The notes under the pieces were generated by a model, which did not search any database, had not been told where the DNA came from, and saw only the letters and a program-made list of their open reading frames with translations. The position numbers and the translations under genes were made by a program. This document shows, in pieces, positions 33,501-48,000 of a stretch of 64,000 nucleotides of DNA (positions within the stretch are counted from its first letter, which is position 1; every line of letters begins with the position of its first letter). Source of the stretch: Mytilus edulis. Its lineage: Eukaryota; Mollusca; Bivalvia; Mytilida; Mytilidae. The stretch is from assembly GCF_963676685.1 (NCBI RefSeq), contig NC_092345.1, positions 45,591,838 to 45,655,837 of the forward strand, read 5' to 3'.

Positions 33501-35922
33501 ATTCCTAATTCCTGATTCCTGTTTGATGTTGCATCATGTTTTTTATAAGAATAAAACAAAAATAACAATAAAAAGACGGATTTCAAAAATTGTATTTGAG
33601 TGAGGAAACACGCCATGAACAACATAAGTAATATATTAAAAAATATGTGAAAAATGTCAACAATTTTATAAAATAAAATACATCTTGCATAATTATGTTC
33701 TATATACTGGGAAACAAACAGGTGTAAGATAAATAAACAAATACATAACATCGAGAAAATGAGCATTGTAATACAATGATTGATAAATGTTCAATTACGT
33801 CATCTATGGTATATATTTATACTGTTACTAGACATTGTAGTCCAACATTACTTATACATAATGTATACTTAAATACTATGATAGCGTACAATGTCAGTAT
33901 CATATATATAATGGATTTCTATCAGGCGAAGAAGCATAATTTAGGTAAGATTATTTCCCGTTTACATTTACCATAAAGAAATCCCATTAAACCTATTATT
34001 ACAAATGCACTATATGAAATTCTATGTGAGATATATGTCAGATACTAAAGTTAACTATATTAAATGTCGCAAGTTCTGAGTTTTTTATAGGTGGCTGGCT
34101 TCACTTCATAATTTATACAAAACATATGAGACTTAACCTTGTGTTGAATTCTAGTTATCTCCCTTTCAACATAAGAATCTCAACATACAATCAAATACAA
34201 ATATGTTTCAAGTATCCCTCGGTGTAAGAAATGTTTAAAATACAATCCAGGATTTATTTATTTTTTTCAATGAATGAAAAATCCTGGTTGGTTACATCAA
34301 ACACCAAATTATGTGGATGATAATTTTTGTGTCATGATTTCCTTTGATAAATTTCATATACATTGTACATTATATTGAAAAGCACTAGACAAAACTATCA
34401 CCAGCGCTCACAAATTCATAGCACATTTTAATTTGTTCTGTTTTGCTGTGTAAAATCACAATCTAGTCAGATAAAAAAGAAAAGAAATGGACAATGCAAC
34501 AAAGAGATAAGATTTTACGAAAGTTTTATTAATAGTTATCAAAAGTACCAGGATTATTATTAAATTATGTCATTGTTATTGAAGTGCCGAACAAAATGTT
34601 TTCCCCCTTCTGAGATATTGGCAAGGTTCATATTTTGCTGTTAAAGGCCAAAATCTCGGATAAAGAAAAAATAAACAGGTTATGCACCCGGGATAAAAAA
34701 TACTAATGATTCCTCAATAATTCCATTAATTAAATCTTTTTTTGGTTACAATGCAGATATAGTGAATTAACTGACAAACGATCGAACAAATAAGGGGAAC
34801 AATGACAACTACAAAGCGGAGTATAATATTGAAAACATTTGTTATTTATTCCCCTTACCATTTAAGCTTTTACTTGATTAAACATTTATGGAGTAATTTC
34901 TGTTTATAAAAATTTAAACAAGAAACTTCAGTTTCTATTTTTTTATTTTTGAAATATATATCTAGCAGGAAAATTATTATGTATTAAACATATCCAGGTT
35001 GGCAACTGAAAACCTCCAAGTCCAGATGCGATCTCTCTCATAAATATTTTATTTTCAAAAAGAAGACAAGCCACCAACCTAAAAGTTGATTAAAATGATC
35101 TGTTACAGTATACAAACAAGTTGAAAACAAATGGGTACAGTTCAGTCAAATATGTTTTTTTAGACAATAAATAAACTTAAAATACATTCAAGCATATATA
35201 ATGTTAGATTTACATTTGAGCTATATCACAGCAGTAATAGTTTATGTTGAAGTCATTCTCTTGAATTAACACTAATAACTACGTACTGAGCTGAAACATT
35301 CTGTTACAATTTACAATTGACCTTGACCTTTTGAATTGTCTGCGCGTTCTTTCGGATGTATTGTTTTTAATAATGTCTGCAGATTCAATAACAACGTTGA
35401 TTATTAATCGGAAATACTTTTATCCTTATTTTTTAATGAAAAATCTTGTACATAACAAGAACATCGTACTAATTGTATCCAGATGATTGGCCTGGATGAC
35501 TACACTACTACAAATTACTTTAGCAGGTATATTTGGAAACAAGTATCAGTTTGTAAAATCTTATACATGTACATTTAGTTTTTTTTTTTTACATCTGCCT
35601 AATAATCTGTGGGTACATGGTATATGATATACAGTTAAATTTTGATACTGACAAATATCGACAAAATATAAAAATTAAAAAACAGTAGTTAAAAAATTTG
35701 ATCGGAAAACAGTCGAGTTTAAGTAACGCTGTCTGTGTACAGAAAGCGTTTCTTTGATCTTCCACTTTAAAAGGGGTCCTGTTTCCATGGTAACTCAGAT
35801 ATCGGGTTCGATCTTAGTCACATTCATCCAAAGTGTGTTACAATGAATCTATCATCATGGTTTTGGAAGACATACAGATGGTTCTCATTGAGAGGTTGTG
35901 ATATTAAGGGTTTTGTTTACCC
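30568..35922. other. Intergenic spacer between TRIM-like gene and NCS-1
   Basis: No exon recognised on either strand. It contains a GACGCGCG-family repeat (31,290-31,495, minus strand), a GCCATTTGAT-family fragment (about 32,690-32,810) and a short fragment of the ATCAAAAGTACCAGGATTAT head at 34,534. The NCS-1 3' UTR must begin at its right edge; several AT-rich polyadenylation-like hexamers occur and none can be preferred. Confidence 0.5.
31290..31495 (-). repeat. GACGCGCG-family mussel repeat
   Basis: In reverse orientation: GAGCGTCACTGATGAGTC, GTAGACGAAACGCGCGTCTG and AATCCTGGTACTTTTTGATA are all present with intact core. It ends at the usual head sequence. Confidence 0.85.
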
Positions 35923-36030
35923 CTAGCTTGAGTTATTTTGTGTGTCATACAGAGTCAGTGCTTGAATTATTGTTGGGTCTTTTTTAGATCCTTCTATGAA
36001 CTCTTCAAATGATAGTTTATCATCTTTATT
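35923..36030 (-). CDS. NCS1: NCS-1 exon G: EF4, C-terminus and stop
   Basis: Encodes [18 protein letters not shown] then [17 protein letters not shown] and TAG (35,925-35,923). Acceptor TTTTCAG. The tail beyond LYD differs from canonical NCS-1 and is about three residues longer. Confidence 0.93.
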   Translation of the reverse strand, partial: NKDDKLSFEEFIEGSKKDPTIIQALTLYDTQNNSS

Positions 36031-39000
36031 CTGAAAATAAAAAAACGGCAAATAAAATTTATATTATAAAACTCGTCCAATCTCAGTTTCACTTTCGTTA
36101 TTTTTATGTTCTTGGTTCGATTAATAGTAATGTATTTTCTCCAATATACATAAACATTTACAACTGGACATATAAACAAACAACAACCAATCCATCGAAG
36201 AGTGTAACTTTGTGAATGAAATCAAATGGTATCACCGGAACACTTGCTTTCAAGTTATAAGATTGGTCTCATAATGGCATATTTAAGTATCAAAATAAAG
36301 ACTTCATCGATCAGAAAGAGGTGAGTGTGTCCTACACATTTTCTAAATAATACCGTTTTTTTGTGTTTTTTTGGAAATAATTAGGATTGCAACCACAGGA
36401 GTAGATGATCGTACCTGTATTTTGCAAAACATTTCGAAATTTTGGTTCCTCAATACTCCTCGACTTTATTTGGCACTTTTTCTTACTTTTTTATTCGAGC
36501 ACCACTGGTGAGCCTTATGATAAAAGCACGACTGGCGTACACACTTTGAAGTCTGGTATCTATGGTGAATTTATTCATTTTAAATAATCTATTATTCTAG
36601 TAGCTATATATTTGGATTTGAAATGCGGATTACGACGTAAAGTACTACTTTGTTTTACATTTAAACTTCTTTTTAGTTTATATTTCCTCTCGTATCAGCT
36701 GCGCATTAAGGTTCTATATTGTTTTTTTGAATGTGTTTGATTTGAAATAATTCTCTTTATTTAGCATAACAATAAGCGTTTCAACATGTTATTCAAATTC
36801 TTGAATACATATTTGGTTCAGTTGATTGGTTAAAACCTTTTCCCTGTCTAGCATATGAGGAAAACATATGCGTAACAAAAAATTGAACTGATTATTTAAA
36901 GCTCTCTATAGTTATCGGAAAGTTCGATTTTTCATATTCTGTTTCAGGTTATCTTTTTCTATAGTAAATATATCAAAATGTTAGTTTCATCTGAACACAA
37001 GCATCAATGATAAACGTACCTTATCCATGATGTCAAAAATTTTATTGACTCTTTTCTCTGGAGTATTTTCTTCCTCTGGTAACTTTACCATGTTACCCTG
37101 TAAATAAACAAAATTCAACCAATATCAGTATGATATCTTTATATACATAATTTCTCTTGACCTTTAAATTAATTTCCACTCTATTTGTCCTGTTTATGAA
37201 ATAATTAGTATATAAACGATGCGAAATTGTATGATTCGTATGCTAAATATCGAACTTGTATAAACAATTGATGTTGTATGATTACCAAAAAATAATTGTT
37301 TCAACAATCCATTAAATATTATATGATTCAAAAGCAAATAACATTCATTGGTCATTGCCCAGCCTCCAACTTTGTTTGTTTTGTTCACACATCGCTGTCA
37401 ATATAATTGAATACTATGCCAATGTTATACAAGTGAGATGTTTAGCTAGCTTTAAAACATGGTTTAATCTTCCATTTTTCTACTTAAGAAAATGCCTTTA
37501 CCAAGTCAGAAATATGACAATTGTTATCCATTTGTTTGATGTGTTTGATGTGTTTGAGCTTTTGATTTTGACATTTGAATACAGATATTGTCTTATATAG
37601 AAAAAATGTGGATTAAACCTGTTTTTCTAGCTAGCTACACGGCCGACTTGTGAAAGAAGGGCGAAAGATACCAGAGGGACAGTCAAACTCATAAATCGAA
37701 AATAAACTGACAACGCCATGGCTAAAAATGAAAAAGACAAACAGACAAACAATAGTACACATGACACAACGTAGAAAACTAAAGAGTGTGAGTGATAGGG
37801 TAATGGATGATTAGACCATTTTTGTAAAAGTCTTTCAACTTTTTATTTTTTTTCATTAGTTTGTCTTCAGAGATAATTTCTGAATACCAATGACGACTAA
37901 TTTTGTGTTTTAAATATCGTTACGCAAACATTTCCTGAAAAAGATTGTTTTTTAGTTATTGGTGTATCAAATTCTAAAAATCAAATCAATGTGAAAATTC
38001 AAATACAAATAAAGCCCTTGGGAAAGCACAAAGTAAAATACAGTTGTGAATTTTAAACTCTACCCCCCCCCCCCCCCAAAAAAAAAAAAAACCCAAAAAA
38101 AACCCAATATATTCCAATAAAACACTCACACCACCCAAACCTAAAACAATAGTGTACAAACATAACATAAGAAACACTGTGAAATCTCAGTTGCAAAGGG
38201 CTAGATTTATAAGAATATTTGTGGTTGGGAATAAAACGGAATTCTGGAAAGTTGATACCTAATTTGTGTAAGCGACTTCAAATACAAATTTCAAACGCGA
38301 CCTTTAAACTTCATAGAAAGATTGTTCAAACGTTGAATATTTACATAATGATTTTTCCAGTTGTGTAAGTAGTGCACCTGCTATTATGGAATTACTTGAG
38401 GAGTTTTCCTCCATTTTATAGACTTTCAAAATTTTCAAAGGTGGAAAAAAATATGTTATTAACCTAGATCGTTTAAGAGAACAAAGGTGGGAAAAAATTA
38501 TGCTTTTAACCCAGATCGTTTTAGAGAATGTGTAAATAGTTCTATAATGGTCTTAAAACAATTTAAATTAATAACACAGGAACAACCTTAAGGGTAGTGT
38601 CGATTAAATTCCCCAGAAAACTATTGCTTTGGTGTGAAAAGTCATGCATATTAAATATGCCGACGATCTATATATAGAAACAAATAAGTTCTTGAAACGG
38701 AATTAGTAGAGATTTATAAGTTTGCACCGTTTTATGTCACTTATTTCAAGAAGCGTAGCTATAATCGGAAAGTACTGTAGGAGTAATTTTAATGAACTCG
38801 GTTGAGAATATGCGTATGTCTCCTTTGATATCTTTATGAGTGTTAAGTGGTCGTTTTTTAATAATATTTTTTTAGGGTTTCAAAATTAGGGCCACAATGT
38901 GTAAACACGTGTCTACTGCTGAAGACAACTAATATGTTGACTTATTTGTTAATCTTTTTATTGTTTTGTTGAGTTGCCGTCTATTTGAAGTAAACACCAT

Positions 39001-42000
39001 CTGCAGCTCCTTTTATTGATCAAACAACGATTGGAACCAAACTCATTCATACCTCCATCCCTATCTTTCAATACTCTCTTTGAAAAACTCGAAACAAACA
39101 TGTCTATTCATTCATCTTAATTCACATGTATCATATATAAAAAAAAAAAAAAGAAGAACAAGTCTGATCAAAGCAAAAATTAAAAAGTTTAGTTTGTGGT
39201 ATCTCAAACTTTTGAGAAATTTAATTCAAATTTCGTAGATGATTAGAAGGGTTTGCCAAATAAGGGAAATTAGTTACCTAAGACACACGAATATATAGTT
39301 TCAAAAAAATATGTAAAATGCAGTAGTGTGTTTCGTTTCTTCAGTTGGCTAGTGGGATTATGTTCTTACTATCATTTCATCTTTTTTATCATATGATGAG
39401 GTTTGTCATATCAAATGAAGCCAGTTCTACAAACAATTGATGTCATCTTTCATCATTAACTTCAGTAATACAGGTAGCATCAATTATGTCTATAATATCT
39501 ATAAAGTTTGTATTGCCAAAGGAGAAATTGTATGTTAACGTGTCGTTTATCATTTGCATGTAAAGTGCAAATAAAGTGATAACTCTCTTCTTGTTCAAGA
39601 GGGACCACGGTTGCCGAGTCGACAAAGTAGTTATCTACAGTGATCATTAGGCTGTCAACTCTAAGGTGAGTGCTAACCCCGCTGGTGGCAATTTCAAATT
39701 ACTAGGAAAGTCAGTCTTCATGCCGAATGCCTGTGGTTCTCAACGGCTTCCTTCAATAATAACAACAGGTCGCCAATCTGATGTAAAGAGTGCTGAAAGT
39801 GTCGTTAAACACAAACAGCCATTTATTCAATTGTGGTCAATTCACAATCATATGAATAGGAACGACTTAAGAATCAGCTGTATCACAATTATTTATTCTG
39901 ACCCTCGTTTCATGTAATGTATATAGTGTAAATAAATGGATACGAATGTATGTTTTGCGTATCTTCAAGTATTTTCAATTTATTTCAGATACTAGAGCGT
40001 TATATATGCTTTTAAATGTATTCTAAATGATCATGATAAAAGTTTTGAATAACGTCTAACTGTCCAGCGGATAAGATAATTGCTGTCGCGGTACAAATCA
40101 AAATTGTAATATTCCAATCAAAAAGTCAAACTATCCATAAACTTATATCGACAAAAGAGATTGTCAGGAGAAAGGATGAAAGAGGGAAAACACATTTGGA
40201 AAAGAAGTAAGAATAATACACGTTGCAAGCCAAGAAGATAAGGAGAAAGGAGAAGGTAGATAGGAAGTATGAGAACGGAGAAGAAAGGGGAGGCTACTCT
40301 TGAATAAATGCATCTGTCATTTTGGTCTTTTGTGGATAGTTGTCCCATTGGCAATCATACCACATCTTCTTTTTTATAATATCTAATACTTAGTTAAGGT
40401 GGTACCCAACACCTTCACTAAAATTAATTTGGCTCGTTTAATTTTAATAAAATTTTGACAAAAGTATTTACTATGACCGTTTGAGAAAAATATAAAAAAA
40501 AATTAAAAAAAAATTAACCAACCATTTTATCAGAAATATTACACAGGTTATATAGCAGTTTGACAAACACTAATTTTGATCAATGAGAAGCTTGACATTC
40601 ACTTAACAACGCAACCTAATTAAAACGGTAAGCCGATTTTACAGAGTTACCTCCCTGTAGTGTTAGGTACCACCTTAAATTACATTATTTGTGTAAAATA
40701 CTTACCACCATTTTATATATGGCATCTACTATATCTAACAGTTCTACTCGTGTTATATACCCATCATTATTTGTGCAAAATACATACCACCATTTTATAT
40801 ATGTCATCTACTATGTCTAACAGTTTTACTCGTGTTTATATATAGCAATCATTATTTTTGTAAAATACATACCACCATTTTATATATGGCATCTACTATA
40901 TCTAACAGTTCTACTCGTGTTATATAACCATCACTATCAAGGTCATATAATTTGAAAGCCCCTGAAATTAAAAAAAATAAGATTTTCAAAAAAATGTTTA
41001 CAATTGAAATATTTAGATGCGAGTTGGAAGGCACTCCTGCTTGGTTGTGACCCAATTTAAAATTATTGACCTCAAAATAAAATAGAAGATGAAAAGTGCT
41101 TTTTAATAACAATCGTCTTTTGAGGTTGAACTGAAACTTATTTGTCGAGTACTAAAGATATTGGAATATGGAATGCCAAACCATTTATAAATATGGCATT
41201 GTCCGTATTCCTTGGTTGCAATTAACATACTTTTGAAGTCCCAATCACTTTGACACAATTCTCAAAAGACAAATCAAACTTATGTCATACATACCACTAT
41301 AATGTGGTTAAATGGTAAGTTAATAATTCGGATTATGATATAATATAATATTCAATTTTAGGATCTGATATATTCTGCGTACACCAAATTATCATAGTTT
41401 GTTGAAAAAGTAACAAAGCTTAAAAATTAAATCAACGGCGTGACTTTATTTTTTTTTCGGAGTACGATCAAGCAATGTCACGTTCGGTGTAGATGCTGAG
41501 ACGGTGAATTGTTCACGAGGTGTCGTATAGTTTCAAACGTGTTTCACTCGGGTCAAAATCTACAAAGAGTGCACATATGTATGTATCATTGCAGTTTATT
41601 GCTATCTAACTGATATTTGTCGAAACAGCCTTTTTAATGTAATAACAGTTCTTCTTATTCAGCACTTCTTTTTGTTAATCAAGTTTTCCCTATTTCAAGA
41701 AAAATATTGAAGAACTATTTCAGACCACTATTACAGAACTATAAAAAAATGTACAATTAAACAATGCTGACGTTATTGCATAACTGTGCTAGGATTAATT
41801 GAAAGATAACGAGAGTAAAATAAAACAACGTTTACATGAAAATCATCTTAAATGAAGGACTGGTAATTTATAAGTTGGATGTATCTTTTTAACTTCGACT
41901 GGTTAACCATTGCACCATTATTGTTAACGAAATATAAATGTTAACTTAATTATTTGAAGAATGTGTATATTGTTGAAATCTATTTTCTATGTTTTAAGGT

Positions 42001-45000
42001 GTTAATGCATACACATGAAGAAGATATATATTGACTATGTTCTAAGTGTGTTGAATGATGAAAGATTATGTGCTGGTTTAATTGTTTTAAAAGATAAACA
42101 TAACACAACAGGACAGTAAAACCGAAATACAACACTTGATAACAATCAACAATGATGATGTAAAATGTAAAATAACTAAAATACCGAACTTCAAGGTAAA
42201 TTCAAAAAGGAAAGTCCGTAATCAAATGGCAAAAAGCTGAAACACATCAAATGGATGGATAACAACTGGCATATTTCTGAATACAAGACAAGGAAGTCTT
42301 AAATTGATGTAACAATTTCTGTTTTCCTTTCATCAAATCGCCCTTTCAAAATCTAATAGTTCAACTGTTTATGAAAATAACGTCACATCATTGGTTTAAT
42401 TTCCATTTTTTAATATCTTTTACGTACGCGTACACATTTTAAATATTACCAAGAATGTATATAGAATTTACAACGGTGAATTGTAACCAATGATAATTAA
42501 TAAAGTAGGGGGAGGGGGACGTGTGTTTACTTACACTGTAACTTTTCTTGCACGCTTCCTCTAGAGGTCACTGATAAAGCTTGTAAAAATTCTCCAAATT
42601 CTATAAAACCGTCCTAAAATAAATACAATCAGAATGGTTAAATTATATGTAAATGTGAAACAAAACCACGTTTGTCTGTATGGAAAAAGTGTTAAAACAC
42701 ATCAAGTAATTTGTGCAGAGCTTAACAGTTTTGTTACTAAGCATCTATATGACAATGATTGGCCTAACATTCCTTTATTTGTACTTGCATGCCCAAATCT
42801 GGCGTCTGAGAAAATCCCTGAGTTGAAGGTCTTGGCTTGACCATGCAGTGCACAGTAACAAAATGTGTTCGAGGTCAAGAAGATTGAGGACTTGGAATTC
42901 ACAATGAAATTTTCAATATCAACAATCTTTTCAGGTATAATGGGGGCATGGTGGACTGTTTGTCCCCGAGGGTAACACCAACCAAGTGAACAGTATTTTA
43001 GAACTGGTATCAACATAAATATATCATATTATTGAAATTTGCTGATGAAACTTATTTTTAGCAAATCTCTGATTCCTTTGACTATATATACTTTTCGTCC
43101 TTTATTAAATTTATCAATTCTTCTATTCTTAATTAAAGTTTTGGATTTTTAAATATGGTTGTATTGAGCAACACAAGAGTGACATTTGTCCAAATGTTCA
43201 TCTGGTGCCGCAAAATTGGCACCGTTAACGTTATCACCTTTGAGGAAAAAACAATCGCCAATCAAAGTGGAATTTAATCAACCGTACTTTTTACCACGTG
43301 TTCGAAATATTAAAAGCTTTTTCGATGATTTTGGAAACACAGGTGGTTATAAATTAGAAAAATATTTGATGTAAAGTTTATTATTTATTAAATCTATAAG
43401 ACTAGTTATTCACGATAATGTTGTCAATGTACATCACTGATCTCGATGATAACTGTTTTTTTATAACAGTTACATCTTATGTTTAACTTATACCATGTTA
43501 TTATATATCAAAATATTTTTATTTTCATAATTGTGGAACTAAAGCCGATTATAAACATCGTATGTTTCTATCATTCGGTTGATTGCCAAGAAAAGCATTT
43601 TAATTCGTAAAACTAAAAATAAACGCCCAAGTTGTTTCTTTTACTGGTTGTAATTCTTAAATCGCACACAAATGAATATTAAATTACTACAAAACTATCT
43701 TTAACATTTTTAATGGTATTCGAGCACATAAAAAGTGTTCATTAGGCAATATAAGACAAATAACAAAAAATGTATCTACTTGTATAACGTATTGGTCTTC
43801 ATGTTTTGTATCTTAGGCTTAGGATGTTTGAAAGTATTTGTCGTTTTACTTTGGTTGATTTATGGAAATGATAAGTTTCTCAATTTGCGTAGCACTATGA
43901 AATAACTTAAGGATATTTTTTTCTTTTAAGATTGTCGTTTCAAACCTATATTCATTCATGAAACGAGATTTTAGTTCTCTAATGTATAAAGGAATCAGAT
44001 TTAAGGTTGTTTTATTTAATTCTGTAGTGTTTGTTTTTAAGGAAATGATAAAAGTTTTAAGTAGCTTCAGGTGGTATGGGAGTCTAAAATAAAAATGATA
44101 GAATTTGTTCATACTTTGCTAAAACGTTGTATCTATTGATACATGTTGAAAAATATAATAAAAATGATAGGTCACCGCGCATTTTCTCAAGCTACATGAC
44201 GGAATAAAATGACATATTTTGTATGGAGTATACAGGAAAAAACACTATTTTGTGATTAGAAACTAAACAAAATGATAGAATTGTTAAATACTTCAGGAAA
44301 AGATAGCTTTCAGACACTGCTTTGAGAACATCAAAAGCAAAGATAGGGTCACCGTACGTTTTTTCCGGCTAAAATACAAAATAGGAAAATTCAATACAGA
44401 ATTCTTCAGAAAATGCACTTTTTTAGAGTTACCTCCCCTTAAAATGGCAATTTAAAAAAAAACAAAAAAAAAACAACCCAAAATAATTAACATTTGCAAA
44501 AATATCAATATTTAGAAGTTATATTCTTATAAATTGGTACTTTTAAATGAAAATGTACATTAAACATCTGCATTCCTGCATCAAATTTTGCTAACTTGAT
44601 GGAAAATCTGGACCTTTGATTCTCTGTTTTTTACAATCCAAGATGGAGGAAGACACTCATACCACCTTAACTGCATTTATTTGTAATGCTGCCTCTTTTA
44701 TAAAATCTGGTATTACTCAAAATTTATTCTCATGTATGTGAATGGTCAACCACAAGGGTTATTTTTTTTATTGGTACAAAGTCCCATTTGCATAAAAAAA
44801 ACCGAACCGTTTTAGGATGTTACAAAAGAATTAAACAGTAGAATAAAAAAGGCACATTATTCGATTTATCGTCATCAACCTGAAGTTATCTTATTCAAAT
44901 GTTCGTAAATACGATCAAAACACTGGTATAAAGGGTTTTTTCTTTGTGATAGGTCAAGTTTACTATTCATCATCTGTGCTTCTAAACTTCGTACATAAAA

Positions 45001-48000
45001 GTTCTAGTGTGATCGGGGTTCCTTTTTTTTTACATCGATGAACTAAATAATAATGCAGAGTTTTCATCAACGGCGTTATATCCTGTTTTCATGTAATTTT
45101 GTAACATACAAGTGAGAGATTGTAGCTAGCTATGAAACCAGGTTTGATCCACAACTTTATACAAAAAATAATGCATGTACCAAGTCAGGAATACGACAGT
45201 TGTTATTCATTCCTTTGAAATTTTGATTTTGATATTTGCTTAGTGACTTTCCATTAAAGATTTTCCTCGAAGTTCGTTTTTTTTTTATTTGCTTTTTGTA
45301 TGCATTAGCAGCTTGTCGAACTGGATCTTAGTATGCATTTACTAAGCTGTGTTTGTACATTTAATTTTATTTCAATGTCCAACGTTATAATAAATGTCTA
45401 ATAAAGTTTAAACGGAGGTGTTAGTTGGATGTCTGTCAATCTATTATACTCAACAACAATACAAATACTAATATTACCTTATTTTCATCGAAAACATTAA
45501 AAACGAAGGTAGCAAATTTACTTGGGTCGCCAAACGGAAAGAACTGCTTATAAATCTTTGTAAAACCCTGAAATATAAAAAAGAAAACAATGGTTTAAAA
45601 CTAACAATGTCAATTAAGGGAAAGATTTATGTCTTTCGTGACATGAACAAATCTTAGTATTAAATGATAGTGTCTCTTTAATATCCGCAAGTATGTGTGA
45701 TTTCTTCTCGATCTTCGAAGTATTTACATGTAGATTCGTAAATAAGAAAATCAAGTGATGGTTTACTCTTTTAAAGGCAATAAGTTAAATCATTGACACA
45801 TTCCCTTTTTTAAAACTTAATGTGAAACTTTGTTATAATACTGCAACAAAATGCACTGATAATTTTTTTTAAATAATAGCTACTACATTGGTATATTGAT
45901 AAAGTCGTTTAAATGTTAAAGGCAAAGAAAAAAACAATTAAAAGCACTTCATGGAGAACACTATTGTATAATATTCTGTTTGTATTCCATATTGTAATGG
46001 CTTTATCTCCCATGATACACATTTAGCTGTACTATGATATTTACACATACGAAAATGAATGAAGTATTAGTATATGAATGTGTTATATGTGTGTCATATT
46101 CAATCAGGTTTAACTGAACGACAAAGTGTTACAACAAGAACATCTTAAAGTCGATATATATATATATATATTAGAGCACTGTATATTTTATTAATGACCC
46201 AGTAATTGATTCATAATCGTTCCACCAGAGAAATATTGCTACTGTCCATTTCATCTTATATATAAAAATCATATCAACAATCACCAGTAAATACAATTTA
46301 TTCTTGAATGGTCATTTTGATCTTAACATCATCTAATATGTCTGAACAATACATAATCAAGTCATTGTTTAATTCAATATCATTATTTAAGTTTTATATG
46401 CATATACATGAATAATAGTTCCTGTCATACAAAACATAAATTATCAAATATTAACAAAATTTTAGGAATAAACTTCCTCGTTTTATTTCCTGTGCTTTCG
46501 TATTTCTTCATTCATAGTGAGTGTATGACTCGAATGACAATGTCATGTTTACATATTTTGGTGAACGTTTAACAACTGAAATCAACATAATTCTCAACAA
46601 GTTATAATTTGATTCACCAAAACTCCTTACTTCATGGGTGCAAGCACTACAACGCAAAAATCACCAGAGATGGAATTCAATACGCACATCACAATGTTGA
46701 AGATAATCATTTAAGCTGCTGCACAATATTATTTCTGGACAACTGCTTATACAATCAAGGACTGAAAACACCTAGAGGAACAACTCCCACATAAGCATTT
46801 TTTATCGCTTACATGATTAAACGACAAAATCTGCGTTTATGAAGCTATCAGCATCTGAGATTTTAAAAGTTCATATTCCAAAGAGATTTTATTCGATAGA
46901 TTGTCTATAACCAGTATTAACCAGATGTTCCGCAGGGCGCAGCTTTATACGACCGCAGAGGTTGAACCCTGAACGGTTGGGGCAAGTATGGACACAACAT
47001 TCAAGCTGTATTTAGCTCTAAATTTGGATTGTGATTAAATAGTTGACACAGCATAGGTTTCTGACATAGCATGAATGTGGTCTAACGAACTTTAAAAAAT
47101 TGTTTGCCTTTGAGCAATTCACTATGCTGTTGAATATTAATCCTCTCAAAAAAATGTTTGAAGAAATTTTCTTTTTATTTATGAAATCTGAAATGATAAA
47201 AACTCCCCCCCCCCATTTTTTTTTCACATCCCCCTTTCCCTTATTCCAACACTGATCTTAATTCAAATTTGTAATGGAGTTTGCAACAATAACTACTCAT
47301 TTAAATACATCATAAAATATTAAAATGTAAAAAAAAGTGCTTGTTATCACTGAATGGTAAAGATTGTTTTGATTTATTAGTTGGTATTAAACGTGAAATT
47401 ACATTGTATATTGTATAAAACAATGGTTTAAAATGATTCAATTACTATTCTGGACAAAGAAAGACAACTCCAATTTTCAAAGAATATTTCATAAAAACTG
47501 TAAAATTGAAAATTTCTTGCTATTGCGCAATATTGTGCAATTAGATATTTCTTGCTATTTTGCAATACTGTGCAATTAAAGATTTCTTGCTATTGCGCAA
47601 TACTGTGCAATTGAAAATTTCTTGCTATTGCACAGTACTGTGTAATTGAAGATTTCTTGCTATTGAAGAATACTGTGCAATTGAAAATTTCTTCCTATTG
47701 CACAATACTTAATATAACAATTTTGGACCCCGAGTTGGACCAACTTGAAAAATGGGCCCATAATCAAAAATCTAAGTACATGTTTAGATTCAGCATATCA
47801 AAGAACCCCAAGAATTCAATTTTTGTTTAATCAAACTAAGTTTAATTTTGAACCCTTTGGACCTTAATGTAGACCAATTTGAAAACAGGACCAAAAATTA
47901 GGAATCTGAATACACGGTAAGATTTGGCATATCAAAGAACCCCAATAATTCATTTTTTGATGTAATCAAACAAAGTTTAATTTTGGCCCCTATTGGCCCC

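Noticed and set aside
40873..40876. Upstream donor ATG/GTGGTA for NCS-1 exon E
   Set aside because: It would drop the Val of the conserved KMVG; the donor GTG/GTATGT restores the family sequence and a better consensus.
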